A DNA stretch of 64,000 nt from assembly GCF_030680935.1 (NCBI RefSeq), contig NZ_JAUXUP010000065.1, positions 62,001 through 126,000 of the forward strand. The letters are read 5' to 3'. Positions 48,257-56,103 of this stretch are shown here, in pieces. The position numbers were made by a program, and so were the translations under genes. The notes below the pieces were generated by a model. That model did no database searches. It was given only the letters and a program-made list of their open reading frames with translations, and was not told where the DNA came from. This DNA comes from Polaromonas sp. Its GTDB lineage: Bacteria; Pseudomonadota; Gammaproteobacteria; Burkholderiales; Burkholderiaceae_C. How positions within the stretch are numbered: the first letter of the stretch is position 1; every line of letters begins with the position of its first letter.

Positions 48257-49171
48257 CTACAGGCTTTGAGTTTGCGCCTTGGCCTGCTGCACTTCATTGC
48301 CGCCCTGCGCCGAACCGTCCTGGGGCACAGTCTCACCCTTCCTGTCCACCACCTCGGGCCAGCGCTCAGCCAGCGCCTCAGGCACCTGTTCACCTGTGCC
48401 CAGCCAGACGCCGCGTGTCAGCGTGATGTTGGCCGTCTCAAAGGTGCCTGCACCCGCACACAACACGGTGCGCGTCGGTGCATCATTCGACGCGAGCACC
48501 AGCATCGCGGGTACCACCGCGCCGGGCGCCAGCGCTTTCAGCACCTCCTCGGGCATCAGGCCTGCGGTCATGCGGGTGGCCGCCGTAGGCGCCAGGCAGT
48601 TGACGCGAATGTCATGTTTGGCGCCTTCGATGGCCAGGGTCTGCATCAGGCCGACCAGCGCCATCTTGGCGGCGCCGTAGTTGGATTGGCCGAAGTTGCC
48701 ATACAAGCCCGACGAAGAGGTGGTCATGACAATACGTCCGTACTTCTGCGTCGTCATGGTGTCCCACACGGCCTTGGTGCAGTGCACCGCGCCCATCAGA
48801 TGCACATTCATGACCAGCGCAAAGTCGGCCAGATCCATCTTGGCAAAACTCTTGTCGCGCAGGATGCCGGCGTTGTTGACCAGGATGTCGACCCGGCCCC
48901 AGGCGTCCATGGCCTGTTGGACCATGGCTTGCACCGCGAGAAAATCGGTCACCGATGCGCCGTTGGCAATGGCTTCGCCGCCGGCCTCGCGGATCTCCTT
49001 GACCACCGCGTCCGCCGCGCTGACCGATCCGCCCGAACCATCGCGTGCGCCGCCCAGGTCATTGACCAACACTTTGGCGCCGCGCCTGGCCAGTGCCAGC
49101 GCGTGTTCCCTGCCCAATCCGCCGCCGGCGCCCGTCACGATCGCGACTCGCCCCTTGAAATCCATGCCCAT
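48257..49171 (-). CDS. Short-chain dehydrogenase, MFE-2-like
   Basis: A 304-residue SDR. VAIVTGAGGGLGREHALALARRGAKVLVNDLGG is the NAD-binding front, the form seen in bacterial and peroxisomal multifunctional enzyme type 2; NNAG appears in DILVNNAGILRD and the Tyr-Lys pair in QSNYGAAKMAL with Ser in TTSSSGLYG. It probably oxidises 3-hydroxyacyl-CoA or a similar alcohol. The C-terminal ~60 residues extend past a usual SDR and are polar. Divergent from the Nudix gene. Confidence 0.9.
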   Translation of the reverse strand: MGMDFKGRVAIVTGAGGGLGREHALALARRGAKVLVNDLGGARDGSGGSVSAADAVVKEIREAGGEAIANGASVTDFLAVQAMVQQAMDAWGRVDILVNNAGILRDKSFAKMDLADFALVMNVHLMGAVHCTKAVWDTMTTQKYGRIVMTTSSSGLYGNFGQSNYGAAKMALVGLMQTLAIEGAKHDIRVNCLAPTAATRMTAGLMPEEVLKALAPGAVVPAMLVLASNDAPTRTVLCAGAGTFETANITLTRGVWLGTGEQVPEALAERWPEVVDRKGETVPQDGSAQGGNEVQQAKAQTQSL

Positions 49172-49288
49172 GTGTGTGTCCTGTCCTGTTGGTGATCGGT
49201 TTATTGCGCCGGCTCTGTTAGCCTTCAAATTCCACGCCGTACTGTAATCGAGCGTAGGAGCCCGCCAAAGCAACGCCAGAAAGACCGC

Positions 49289-50167
49289 ATGGACCTGAAC
49301 CACGACACCGTCAACACACCGCCGCGCCCTGCCGCCACGGTGGTGTTGTTGCGCGATGCACCGGCGGGGCTGGAGGTGTTCCTGATGAAACGGCACGGCC
49401 TGTCGGACGTGCTCGGCGGCGCCTATGTGTTTCCCGGCGGCAAGGTGGACGCGGCGGATGCCGAGCTGGACATGGCCAGCCACCTGGATCAGCCGCTGCC
49501 CGTTTTGCACGCCGGTCTGAACGAGACTGACATTGACGAACGCACAGCCGGTGCGGTGTATGTAGCGGCCCTGCGCGAAGCGTTTGAAGAATCGGGCGTG
49601 CTGTTTGCGCACGGCCAGCCCCTGCAAGGCATCGCAGATCGGGCAACGGCCCTGCTGCGCTCGGGCCAGGGCTTCAATGCGGTGTTGATGCAGATGGCGC
49701 TGCGCCTGCAGACCACCCATGTGGTGCCCTGGTCGCGCTGGATCACGCCGCTTGTGCCCTCGGTGACCAACAAACGTTTTGACACGCGTTTTTTTGTCGC
49801 CGCAGTCCCCACCGGCCAGGTGGCAATCCACGACAACTTTGAAACCACCGACAGTGTCTGGCTGCGCCCACGCGAAGCCCTGCGGCAATACTGGGCCGGC
49901 GATATCGAGCTGGCGCCACCTCAGATCATGAGTCTGGCGCACCTGTCACGTCACCCGGCGGTGGACAGCGTGTTGAGCGCCGCACGCGGACGCCGGCCAC
50001 CTGTCATCCAGCCTGAGCCTTTTGACCACGAGGGCCAGCGGGTGATCTGTTACCCCGGTGACGCCCGCCACTCAGTGCGCGAGCAGGCCCTGCCCGGCCC
50101 CACGCGCCTGAGCTACCGCAACAAGCGGTTCGAGCCCGATGCCGGCTTCGAGGCCTTGTTTCTTTAA
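49289..50167 (+). CDS. Nudix hydrolase (NUDT19-like)
   Basis: A 292-residue Nudix protein. The Nudix box is split: GGAYVFPGGKVD gives the start and VAALREAFEESGVLFA the REAxEExG helix, with a ~45-residue insertion between them, as in the NUDT19/RP2 group that acts on CoA esters. TTHVVPWSRWITP fits that group. Its last 96 bp overlap the 3' end of dusC on the other strand. Next to an MFE-like SDR, an acyl-CoA link is plausible but inferred. Confidence 0.87.
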   Translation: MDLNHDTVNTPPRPAATVVLLRDAPAGLEVFLMKRHGLSDVLGGAYVFPGGKVDAADAELDMASHLDQPLPVLHAGLNETDIDERTAGAVYVAALREAFEESGVLFAHGQPLQGIADRATALLRSGQGFNAVLMQMALRLQTTHVVPWSRWITPLVPSVTNKRFDTRFFVAAVPTGQVAIHDNFETTDSVWLRPREALRQYWAGDIELAPPQIMSLAHLSRHPAVDSVLSAARGRRPPVIQPEPFDHEGQRVICYPGDARHSVREQALPGPTRLSYRNKRFEPDAGFEALFL

Positions 50168-51100
50168 GGTGATCGCCAGCCACTGGCTGATCGCCGCGGG
50201 GTTGTTGACCGTTTTCAGGGCCTGGTAGGCCTGCTCGGCCTCGGGGTAACGGCGACGCAGAAAATTGAGCCACTGCTTGAGCCGGCCGGCGCGTGAGTGC
50301 GCATCCAGGCGGGTGCAGACCAGCTCCCAGAACTGGGCAATCAGCGGCAACAGGGTGTCCCACGCCAGCACGGTATGCGCCGCACCGCCGCGAATCGCCA
50401 GCGCCAGACCCGGGTCGGCCACCGCACCGCGCCCCAGCATCAGCATGTCGCAGCCCGAGGCCTGGCGGCACTGCCGCGCATCTTCCACCGTCCATATCTC
50501 GCCATTGGCCACCACCGGGATGGACACCGCCGCACGGATGTCGGCCACACGCTCCCAGTAGGCGGGTGGCCGGTAGGCCTGTGCCTTGGTGCGGGCGTGT
50601 ACCACCAGCTCGTTGGCGCCGCTGCCGGCAATGGCCTGGGCGCAGGCGATGGCCTTGCTGTCGTCGTTGAAGCCCAGGCGCATCTTGGCCGAGACCGGCA
50701 TGTGCGCTGGCACTGCCCGCCGCACCGCCGCGACGATGGCTGCAATCGTGTCTGGCTCCTCCAACAGCGCCGCACCACCCCCGTGGCGATTGACCACCTT
50801 GGCCGGGCAACCGAAATTGAGGTCAATGCCGGCCGGTCCCAGCCCCGCGAGCCGGGCCGCGTTTTCTGCCAGGCACACCGGGTCCGAGCCCAGCAACTGC
50901 GCGCGCACCGGCACGCCAGCGAGTGTGCGGCCACCGGTGTGCAGCTCAGGCACGATGCGTGTGAACACGCGTTCTGGCAGCAACTGGTCGGTGATACGTA
51001 TGAACTCGGACACGCAGCGGTCAATACCGCCGGCCCGCGTCAGGATGTCGCGCAGTACAAAGTCCAGAAGGCCCTCCATGGGCGCCAGCAAAATCGTCAT
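50072..51100 (-). CDS. dusC: tRNA-dihydrouridine(16) synthase DusC
   Basis: A 342-residue flavoenzyme of the Dus family. ILLAPMEGLLDFVLRDIL at the front and ITDQLLPERVFTRIVPEL match DusC; IDLNFGCPAKVVNRHGGGAALL holds the catalytic Cys; VSAKMRLGF, ELVVHARTKAQAY and MLMLGRGAV are FMN and tRNA contacts. It reduces uridine in the tRNA D-loop. The C-terminus (LVAVAQARGAGQGLLAH) overlaps the Nudix 3' end tail to tail. Confidence 0.93.
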   Translation of the reverse strand: MTILLAPMEGLLDFVLRDILTRAGGIDRCVSEFIRITDQLLPERVFTRIVPELHTGGRTLAGVPVRAQLLGSDPVCLAENAARLAGLGPAGIDLNFGCPAKVVNRHGGGAALLEEPDTIAAIVAAVRRAVPAHMPVSAKMRLGFNDDSKAIACAQAIAGSGANELVVHARTKAQAYRPPAYWERVADIRAAVSIPVVANGEIWTVEDARQCRQASGCDMLMLGRGAVADPGLALAIRGGAAHTVLAWDTLLPLIAQFWELVCTRLDAHSRAGRLKQWLNFLRRRYPEAEQAYQALKTVNNPAAISQWLAITLKKQGLEAGIGLEPLVAVAQARGAGQGLLAH

Positions 51101-51147
51101 GGTCCTATGCTACCGCAATGCGCAGCCGTCAAAATAGTCATCAAAAC

Positions 51148-51200
51148 AGGCTGCAGCCCAATACTCACGAGCGCAAGCAGCTATATTTTTGATAGCATAT
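51148..51200 (+). repeat. Dispersed ~57-bp repeat, copy G
   Basis: AGGCTGCAGCCCAATACTCA, then CGAGCGCAAGCAGC, then TATATTTTTGATAGCATA. It fills part of the gap between dusC and the DUF4864 gene. Confidence 0.8.
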
Positions 51201-51294
51201 TTGAAACAGCAGCGCGTCACCGGCCCAATCCGGGCGCGGGCAGAGGCGGCCACTATCCGGCATCATGACCCCATGCCCATCACCGGAGACCGCC

Positions 51295-51735
51295 ATGCAC
51301 CGCCTGCTTTCCAGAATTCCTGCACTTTTGGCCCTGGTTTTTTTGTTGTCGGCCTGGCCCGGCCATGCCGCTGGCGCGCTGTCGGCTCTTGAAGAAAAAA
51401 ATGTACGTGCGGTGATCCAGGCGCAACTGAAGGCTTTTGCGGCAGACAACGCGCGGGAGGCGTTTGCACTGGCCACCCCGGCGCTGCAAACGCAGTTCGG
51501 CACAGCCGAGACCTTCATGGCCATGGTCCGCACCTCGTACCCGGTGGTGTACGCGCCTGGCCATGTGGCATTTCTCAAACCCGAGGCGCAGCAGGGCGAG
51601 GTCATCCAGCGTGTGCAGATGACCGACCAGGAAGGCAAGGCCTGGCTGGCCGTGTACAGCCTGCAGCAGCAAAAGGGCAAGGGCTGGCGCATCAGCGGCT
51701 GTGTGGTGGTAGAGAGCCGCGGACGTTTTGTATAG
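51295..51735 (+). CDS. Exported DUF4864 protein
   Basis: A 146-residue protein from ATG 51295 with GGAG upstream. Signal peptide MHRLLSRIPALLALVFLLSAWPGHAAG, then the DUF4864 pattern: VRAVIQAQLKAFAADNAREAFALATPALQTQFGTAETFMAMVRTSYPVVY and VQMTDQEGKAWLAVYSLQQQKGKGWRISGCVVV. The domain is of the NTF2-like/cystatin-like kind, function unknown. Its TAG stop shares bases with the left end of the MITE-like element. Confidence 0.85.
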   Translation: MHRLLSRIPALLALVFLLSAWPGHAAGALSALEEKNVRAVIQAQLKAFAADNAREAFALATPALQTQFGTAETFMAMVRTSYPVVYAPGHVAFLKPEAQQGEVIQRVQMTDQEGKAWLAVYSLQQQKGKGWRISGCVVVESRGRFV

Positions 51736-51900
51736 GGAAACGCTGAATAAGTTCTTGCGGAAGTGCGGCAGCCGGATCGGGATGGGATGCAAGGCGGATT
51801 GCGCAGCCAATAGCCGGCTATTGGCAAGAAATTCAACGCAGCAGACCGCCCGAGTCCGGATGATCGCGCGCCGCAGGGGACTTGTTCAGCGCTTCCTTAA
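51734..51900. mobile_element. MITE-like palindromic element (167 bp)
   Basis: Left end AGGGAAACGCTGAATAAGTT and right end (complement) AAGGAAGCGCTGAACAAGTC are imperfect terminal inverted repeats of about 20 bp (four mismatches). The centre holds a perfect 20-bp palindrome GCCAATAGCCGGCTATTGGC (51806-51825). No ORF inside. A truncated relative is at 36000-36037. Left end overlaps the DUF4864 stop codon. Confidence 0.75.
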
Positions 51901-51988
51901 GCACGCACTCCTACAACGAACGCGGGCACGTCTTACAGGCCGCCATGCCGCGGCACCTTAAATTGGCTGCTTCATTGAAGGAGACCCT

Positions 51989-52195
51989 ATGGCCCGGCTC
52001 ACCGCCCCCCGTCCCGTCGGCAACAGCCCAGGCGGCCGCCCCGACCCTGCGCAGCAGGACAAGCCGTCCATCACCCTGCACACGGGCTGGCCGTTTGCCA
52101 AGGGCTCGCAAAACAACCTGGATGAAACCGCTGCGCACTGGCCCCGACCGGTCTCCAAACCTGCGCCTGCCCGGCCCGAGCCGACGGCCGAATAA
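51989..52195 (+). CDS. Small Pro-rich protein
   Basis: A 68-residue polar, Pro-rich protein with GAAGGAGA placed before the ATG, good support for translation. LHTGWPFAKGSQNNLDETAAHWPRP is the only part that looks constrained. No signal peptide or membrane segment. Family unknown. Confidence 0.55.
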   Translation: MARLTAPRPVGNSPGGRPDPAQQDKPSITLHTGWPFAKGSQNNLDETAAHWPRPVSKPAPARPEPTAE

Positions 52196-52234
52196 CGGGG
52201 CAGCCCGAAGGGCCTCTGCACACGCTGGCAACAA

Positions 52235-52744
52235 TCAATAGCTGCCGATGTAGTCCTTCTTGCCCACCTCGACGCCGCTGTGGCGCAGGATTGCATAGGC
52301 GGTGGTGGTGTGAAAAAAGAAATGCGGCAAGCCGTAATTCAGCAGGTAAGACTGTCCAGTGAATATTTTTTCCTTGGGCGTGCCTGCCTGGGTCACGATC
52401 TGGCGTGTTTCGCTGCCCTCCATCTGCGCCGCCGTGCAGCTGTCAATAAAGGCCAGGGTTTTCGCAATACGCGCCTGCAGGTCGGCAAAATTTTCTTCCG
52501 TGTCCTCAAAGCCGGGCACCTCCACCCCAGCCAGACGCGCCGACACGCCCTTCGAAAAATCACAAGCCACCTGCACCTGGCGCAACAGCGGGAACATGTC
52601 GGGGTAAAGCCTGGCCTGCAGCAAGGCCTTGGGTTCGATTTTTTTCGCCTGGGCGTGCGCTTCGGCCTTGGTGAGCACAGCGCTGAGGCCGCCCAGCATC
52701 TGTTTGAACACGGGAATGCTGGCTTGGTACATCGAGAGGGTCAT
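52235..52744 (-). CDS. DUF1993 family protein
   Basis: A 169-residue DinB-like helical protein. MTLSMYQASIPVFKQMLGGLSAVLTKAEAH, ARLYPDMFPLLRQVQVACDFSKG and YLLNYGLPHFFFHTTTAYAILRHSGVEVGKKDY are the DUF1993 features; His residues in the last part may bind metal. Function unknown. The DUF2235 gene follows upstream on the same strand with a 90-bp gap. Confidence 0.87.
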   Translation of the reverse strand: MTLSMYQASIPVFKQMLGGLSAVLTKAEAHAQAKKIEPKALLQARLYPDMFPLLRQVQVACDFSKGVSARLAGVEVPGFEDTEENFADLQARIAKTLAFIDSCTAAQMEGSETRQIVTQAGTPKEKIFTGQSYLLNYGLPHFFFHTTTAYAILRHSGVEVGKKDYIGSY

Positions 52745-52834
52745 TGGAAAAGTGTCCTGTCAGGTAAATAAAAACAAGGGCTGCTGGCGCACGGCAACCG
52801 CGACCCGCATTATGGCCATCTGGCTGCTCCGGCC

Positions 52835-54499
52835 TCAAACCGGTTTGACGATGACCCTGGCGAGCAAGACCAGGCAGACAAATTTGACCAGAGCGCCGAA
52901 TGCCAGCAGCAGCAAGGGCAACCAGCCCCAGGCGCTGTTGGCACTGGCGACGTAAAAATCCATGGGCTCACCATTGGCCAGCCGGTAGCTCAGTAGGTTC
53001 TCCAGCACATCGGCGGCCACCAGGCCCAGCATCAGCCAGGGCATCTGCCGCGCCAACCAGCCGAAAGGCTTGCCCGCTGCAATCGCGGCCAGTGCCGCGC
53101 GGCGGGAGCCCCAGGCCACCAGCCAGGCCAGCAGCAGCCCATAAGCAGCACAAAACCCCCAGTCCCAGGCCAGCGCCAGCCTGACCTTTTCCGCACCGCA
53201 ACTGACACCCAGCGGGTTCAGGAAAGGTGCCAACAGCTGCGCCAGCACCAGTGAAAACGTGTGATCGCCCCGGTTGCAGGCGGTATGGGCATGAAGCGCA
53301 GCCTGCCAGCCGAGGACTGCCGCTGCAAGCAGCAGTGTCCAGCCCAACCAGAACATGCGGGGCGCAGTCTGGCGCATGGTCAACGCCGGCGTGGCGTCGC
53401 CCACAGGCAATGCCGAAGGGTCCAGCAGCTCGCCGGCTTGACGCGGGCGCGAGCCGAGCCCGGTCCAGGCCCAGAACGGAACCAGCGACGTCTGGTCATG
53501 TACCGGCTGAAGAGAATCGACTGGCGGCGCTGCGGCCGGTGTGAAGCGGAGGCCGCAGTCCTCTGCTGCGGCCTGCATCCAGGCCAGCGTGATGTTGGAC
53601 AGGCCGTCTTCGGCGTAGGAGCCACCCACATCGCTGTGGTTGCCGCGGAACCAGCGCTCATCAAAAGTGCGGTGCTTGAGCTCTTCAGCGTCAAAACCGG
53701 GCGCGCTGTAGTTGCGCGGCGCGTATTTATGCCGGGTTTCATGCAGCGCCAGCGCATGCCTGATATGCACAAAACGTTTCTCGGCGATGGTCGGGTTGTT
53801 GGAGATTTTCAGACCCTTGCCAAACAGATCCAGGCCGACACTTTCGACCGTGTCCCAGACACCAACAAAATGTATCAGTGGTCTGCGCCCGAGCGAAAAA
53901 TGGGTCGCGACATCAAGCGCAAACTCTGCCCGCCCGCGCCCCGCGCGGTTGGCCGCATCCTGGGGCGAAAAATAGCTGCGCACCATCGAGGGCAATATCG
54001 CCAGACCGGCTGGATGCACCAGTCCGTACATATTGATCATGCCACCCACCGCACGCGCGGTGAAGGCACCGCGCGAGAAACCAAAAATGCAGATGCGGTC
54101 GCCGTCCTGGTAGTTTTCGACCAGAAAGCGGTAAGCCTCGGCAATATTGTCAAAAACACCCCGTCCCAGGGCCAACCCAATCAGCTGCACCGCGCGGCGC
54201 AAGCGGCGCTCCAGCGGCCCCACCGCAGGAAACTCGTTGGCCGAACCGACGCCGGGGTCGTAATAGGCGATCTGGCGCGCTGCGGCCGATTTGTCCACCG
54301 CCCTGAACAGTTTGACGACGTTGGTGTCTTCGTTGTTGCCCAGCATGTTGCCGGTACCGTCGAGAAACAGCATCAAGGTGCGGCCCGGCTGTTGCTGCCA
54401 GGCCAGCTCGGCTTCGCGGCACTGCAGCAGCACGGCGTGCCTGCGTTTTGCGATGTCCGCCGCTTCCCGCGCGCGGGTTTCTGCGTCTTTCGTGCTCAT
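52835..54499 (-). CDS. DUF2235 alpha/beta hydrolase with C-terminal membrane segments
   Basis: A 554-residue protein. The N-terminal two thirds is DUF2235: LMLFLDGTGNMLGNNEDTNVVKLFRAV, YDPGVGS, nucleophile elbow IFGFSRGAFTARAVGGMI, FVGVWDTVESVGL (Asp) and RWFRGNHSDVGGSY (His). The C-terminal third has four hydrophobic helices. DUF2235 includes the T6SS phospholipase effectors Tle1; no T6SS genes are present here and the membrane tail argues for a resident membrane hydrolase. Confidence 0.85.
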   Translation of the reverse strand: MSTKDAETRAREAADIAKRRHAVLLQCREAELAWQQQPGRTLMLFLDGTGNMLGNNEDTNVVKLFRAVDKSAAARQIAYYDPGVGSANEFPAVGPLERRLRRAVQLIGLALGRGVFDNIAEAYRFLVENYQDGDRICIFGFSRGAFTARAVGGMINMYGLVHPAGLAILPSMVRSYFSPQDAANRAGRGRAEFALDVATHFSLGRRPLIHFVGVWDTVESVGLDLFGKGLKISNNPTIAEKRFVHIRHALALHETRHKYAPRNYSAPGFDAEELKHRTFDERWFRGNHSDVGGSYAEDGLSNITLAWMQAAAEDCGLRFTPAAAPPVDSLQPVHDQTSLVPFWAWTGLGSRPRQAGELLDPSALPVGDATPALTMRQTAPRMFWLGWTLLLAAAVLGWQAALHAHTACNRGDHTFSLVLAQLLAPFLNPLGVSCGAEKVRLALAWDWGFCAAYGLLLAWLVAWGSRRAALAAIAAGKPFGWLARQMPWLMLGLVAADVLENLLSYRLANGEPMDFYVASANSAWGWLPLLLLAFGALVKFVCLVLLARVIVKPV

Positions 54500-54555
54500 G
54501 GCTGGCTCCTGCTGCTTTGACCCAAAACAGTCTAGCCAGTACGCCTCTAAAAGGC

Positions 54556-54573
54556 CTCCCCTGTTTGGGGGAG
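54556..54573. terminator. Short GC hairpin after DUF808 gene
   Basis: CTCCCCTGTTTGGGGGAG, a perfect 6-6-6 inverted repeat 2 bp after the DUF808 stop (minus strand). Identical over 17 nt to the hairpin at 1985-2003. No T-run on either side. Confidence 0.4.
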
Positions 54574-54575
54574 AT

Positions 54576-55505
54576 TCAGACTGGTTGGCGCTGCCTGATT
54601 TTTTGCACCAGTGTCACGGCGGCCAGCACCAGCGCACCGGCCACCATGCCCACCAGCGCATCTGCCAGAAGTGGCATGACCGCGCCCAGCACAGGGCCGG
54701 CGCGCGCGGCCAGTGCCTCAATCGCATGGCCCAGCGAGGGCACGCCGTGGGTCAGGATGCCGCCGCCCACCAGAAACATGGCCGCAGTACCGGCCACGGA
54801 AAGGCCCTTCATGAGCCAGGGTGCCGTCAGCACAATGCCGCGACCAATTCGCCGCTTCAGTCGCACAACAGCACTTTCACCGCTTTTGCGGCTCAGGTAC
54901 AGGCCGGCGTCGTCCAGCTTGACGATGCCGGCCACCAGGCCGTACACACCCACAGTCATCAGAACCGCAATGCCGCTGAGCACGGCCACCTGGGTAACAA
55001 AAGGGCTGTCCTGCACGGTGCCCAGCGTGATGGCAATGATTTCAGCCGACAGGATGAAGTCGGTACGCACCGCCCCCTTGATCTTGTCTTTTTCGACATT
55101 CACCAGATCCACCGACGGATCGGCCAACGCGGTGACCAGTGCTTCGCGGTGCGCCTCGTCCTCAGCCCGGCTGTGCAGAAATTTGTGGGCCAGTTTTTCA
55201 AAACCTTCGTAACAAAGAAAAGCGCCACCGACCATCAGCAGCGGTGTGACGGCCCAGGGCGCAAAGGCGCTGATGGCCAGCGCCACCGGCACCAGAATCG
55301 CCTTGTTCAGCATCGACCCCTTGGCCACAGCCCAAACCACCGGCAGCTCGCGGTCCACCTTCACACCCGAGACCTGCTGGGCATTCAGCGCCAGGTCGTC
55401 ACCGAGCACACCGGCGGTTTTCTTGGCCGCCACCTTGGTCAGCAGGGCCACGTCGTCGAGTACGGTGGCAATGTCGTCAATCAGCGCGAACAGGCTACTG
55501 GCCAT
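54576..55505 (-). CDS. DUF808 (YedI-like) membrane protein
   Basis: A 309-residue inner-membrane protein. It opens ASSLFALIDDIATVLDDVALLTKVAAKKTAGVLGDDLALNAQQVSG, the DUF808 signature, and includes GGAFLCYEGFEKLAHKFLH and KGAVRTDFILSAEIIAITLG. About six membrane helices. Function unknown in all members. It is monocistronic. Confidence 0.9.
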   Translation of the reverse strand: MASSLFALIDDIATVLDDVALLTKVAAKKTAGVLGDDLALNAQQVSGVKVDRELPVVWAVAKGSMLNKAILVPVALAISAFAPWAVTPLLMVGGAFLCYEGFEKLAHKFLHSRAEDEAHREALVTALADPSVDLVNVEKDKIKGAVRTDFILSAEIIAITLGTVQDSPFVTQVAVLSGIAVLMTVGVYGLVAGIVKLDDAGLYLSRKSGESAVVRLKRRIGRGIVLTAPWLMKGLSVAGTAAMFLVGGGILTHGVPSLGHAIEALAARAGPVLGAVMPLLADALVGMVAGALVLAAVTLVQKIRQRQPV

Positions 55506-55608
55506 GGGGATGTCCTGAAAAGTGAGGAGAACACAATACCGCGCACATTGTCACCCGGGTTGAAAGGTTTTGCCGCTAAAAACAGGGGGGAAAGCAGACA
55601 ATGCGGAC

Positions 55609-56022
55609 ATGAAAAATACCGTGCTCGCCTACGCCGCTGCCCTGCTGCTTTTGATCGTCGCCGATGGCCTGTGGCTGGGGCTGGTGATGCCGCAGCAGTA
55701 CCAGGCCTGGATAGGCCCGCTGATGCGCGCGCAACCGCTGTGGCTGGCGGCCGGAGCGTTTTACCTGCTGTACCCGGCGGGGGTGGTGGTATTTGCGGTG
55801 CTGCCCGCGCTGGCGCGCCAGAGCTGGCAGCGTAGCGCAGGGCTGGGCGGGCTGCTGGGGCTGATTGCCTACGGCACGTACGACCTGAGCAACCTGGCCA
55901 CGCTCGAAGGCTGGCCCTGGCAACTGACACTGGTGGACATGGCCTGGGGTGCGGCCCTGACGGCTGCCGCAGCGGTTGCAGGCTTCTTTGCGGTGCGTGC
56001 CTGGGGTCAGCGCAAGGCCTGA
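55609..56022 (+). CDS. DUF2177 membrane protein
   Basis: A 137-residue four-helix protein from ATG 55609. VADGLWLGLVMPQQYQAWIGPLM, FYLLYPAGVVVFAV, GLIAYGTYDLSNLATLEGWPWQLTLVDMAWGAAL is the DUF2177 pattern. No known function. It is 81 bp upstream of the metallophosphoesterase, same strand. Confidence 0.87.
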   Translation: MKNTVLAYAAALLLLIVADGLWLGLVMPQQYQAWIGPLMRAQPLWLAAGAFYLLYPAGVVVFAVLPALARQSWQRSAGLGGLLGLIAYGTYDLSNLATLEGWPWQLTLVDMAWGAALTAAAAVAGFFAVRAWGQRKA

Positions 56023-56103
56023 GCAGCCGGGCCGGTTGGCGGGCTCTTGCAATTGGGCGCGGCGCAGCCACCTGCCTGAGTCCCGCCACTTTTCTGACCG
56101 TAC

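Noticed and set aside
53261-55835. Two long plus-strand open frames (about 53261-54520 and 54291-55835)
   Set aside because: Antisense to the DUF2235 and DUF808 genes and overlapping each other; no recognisable domain.
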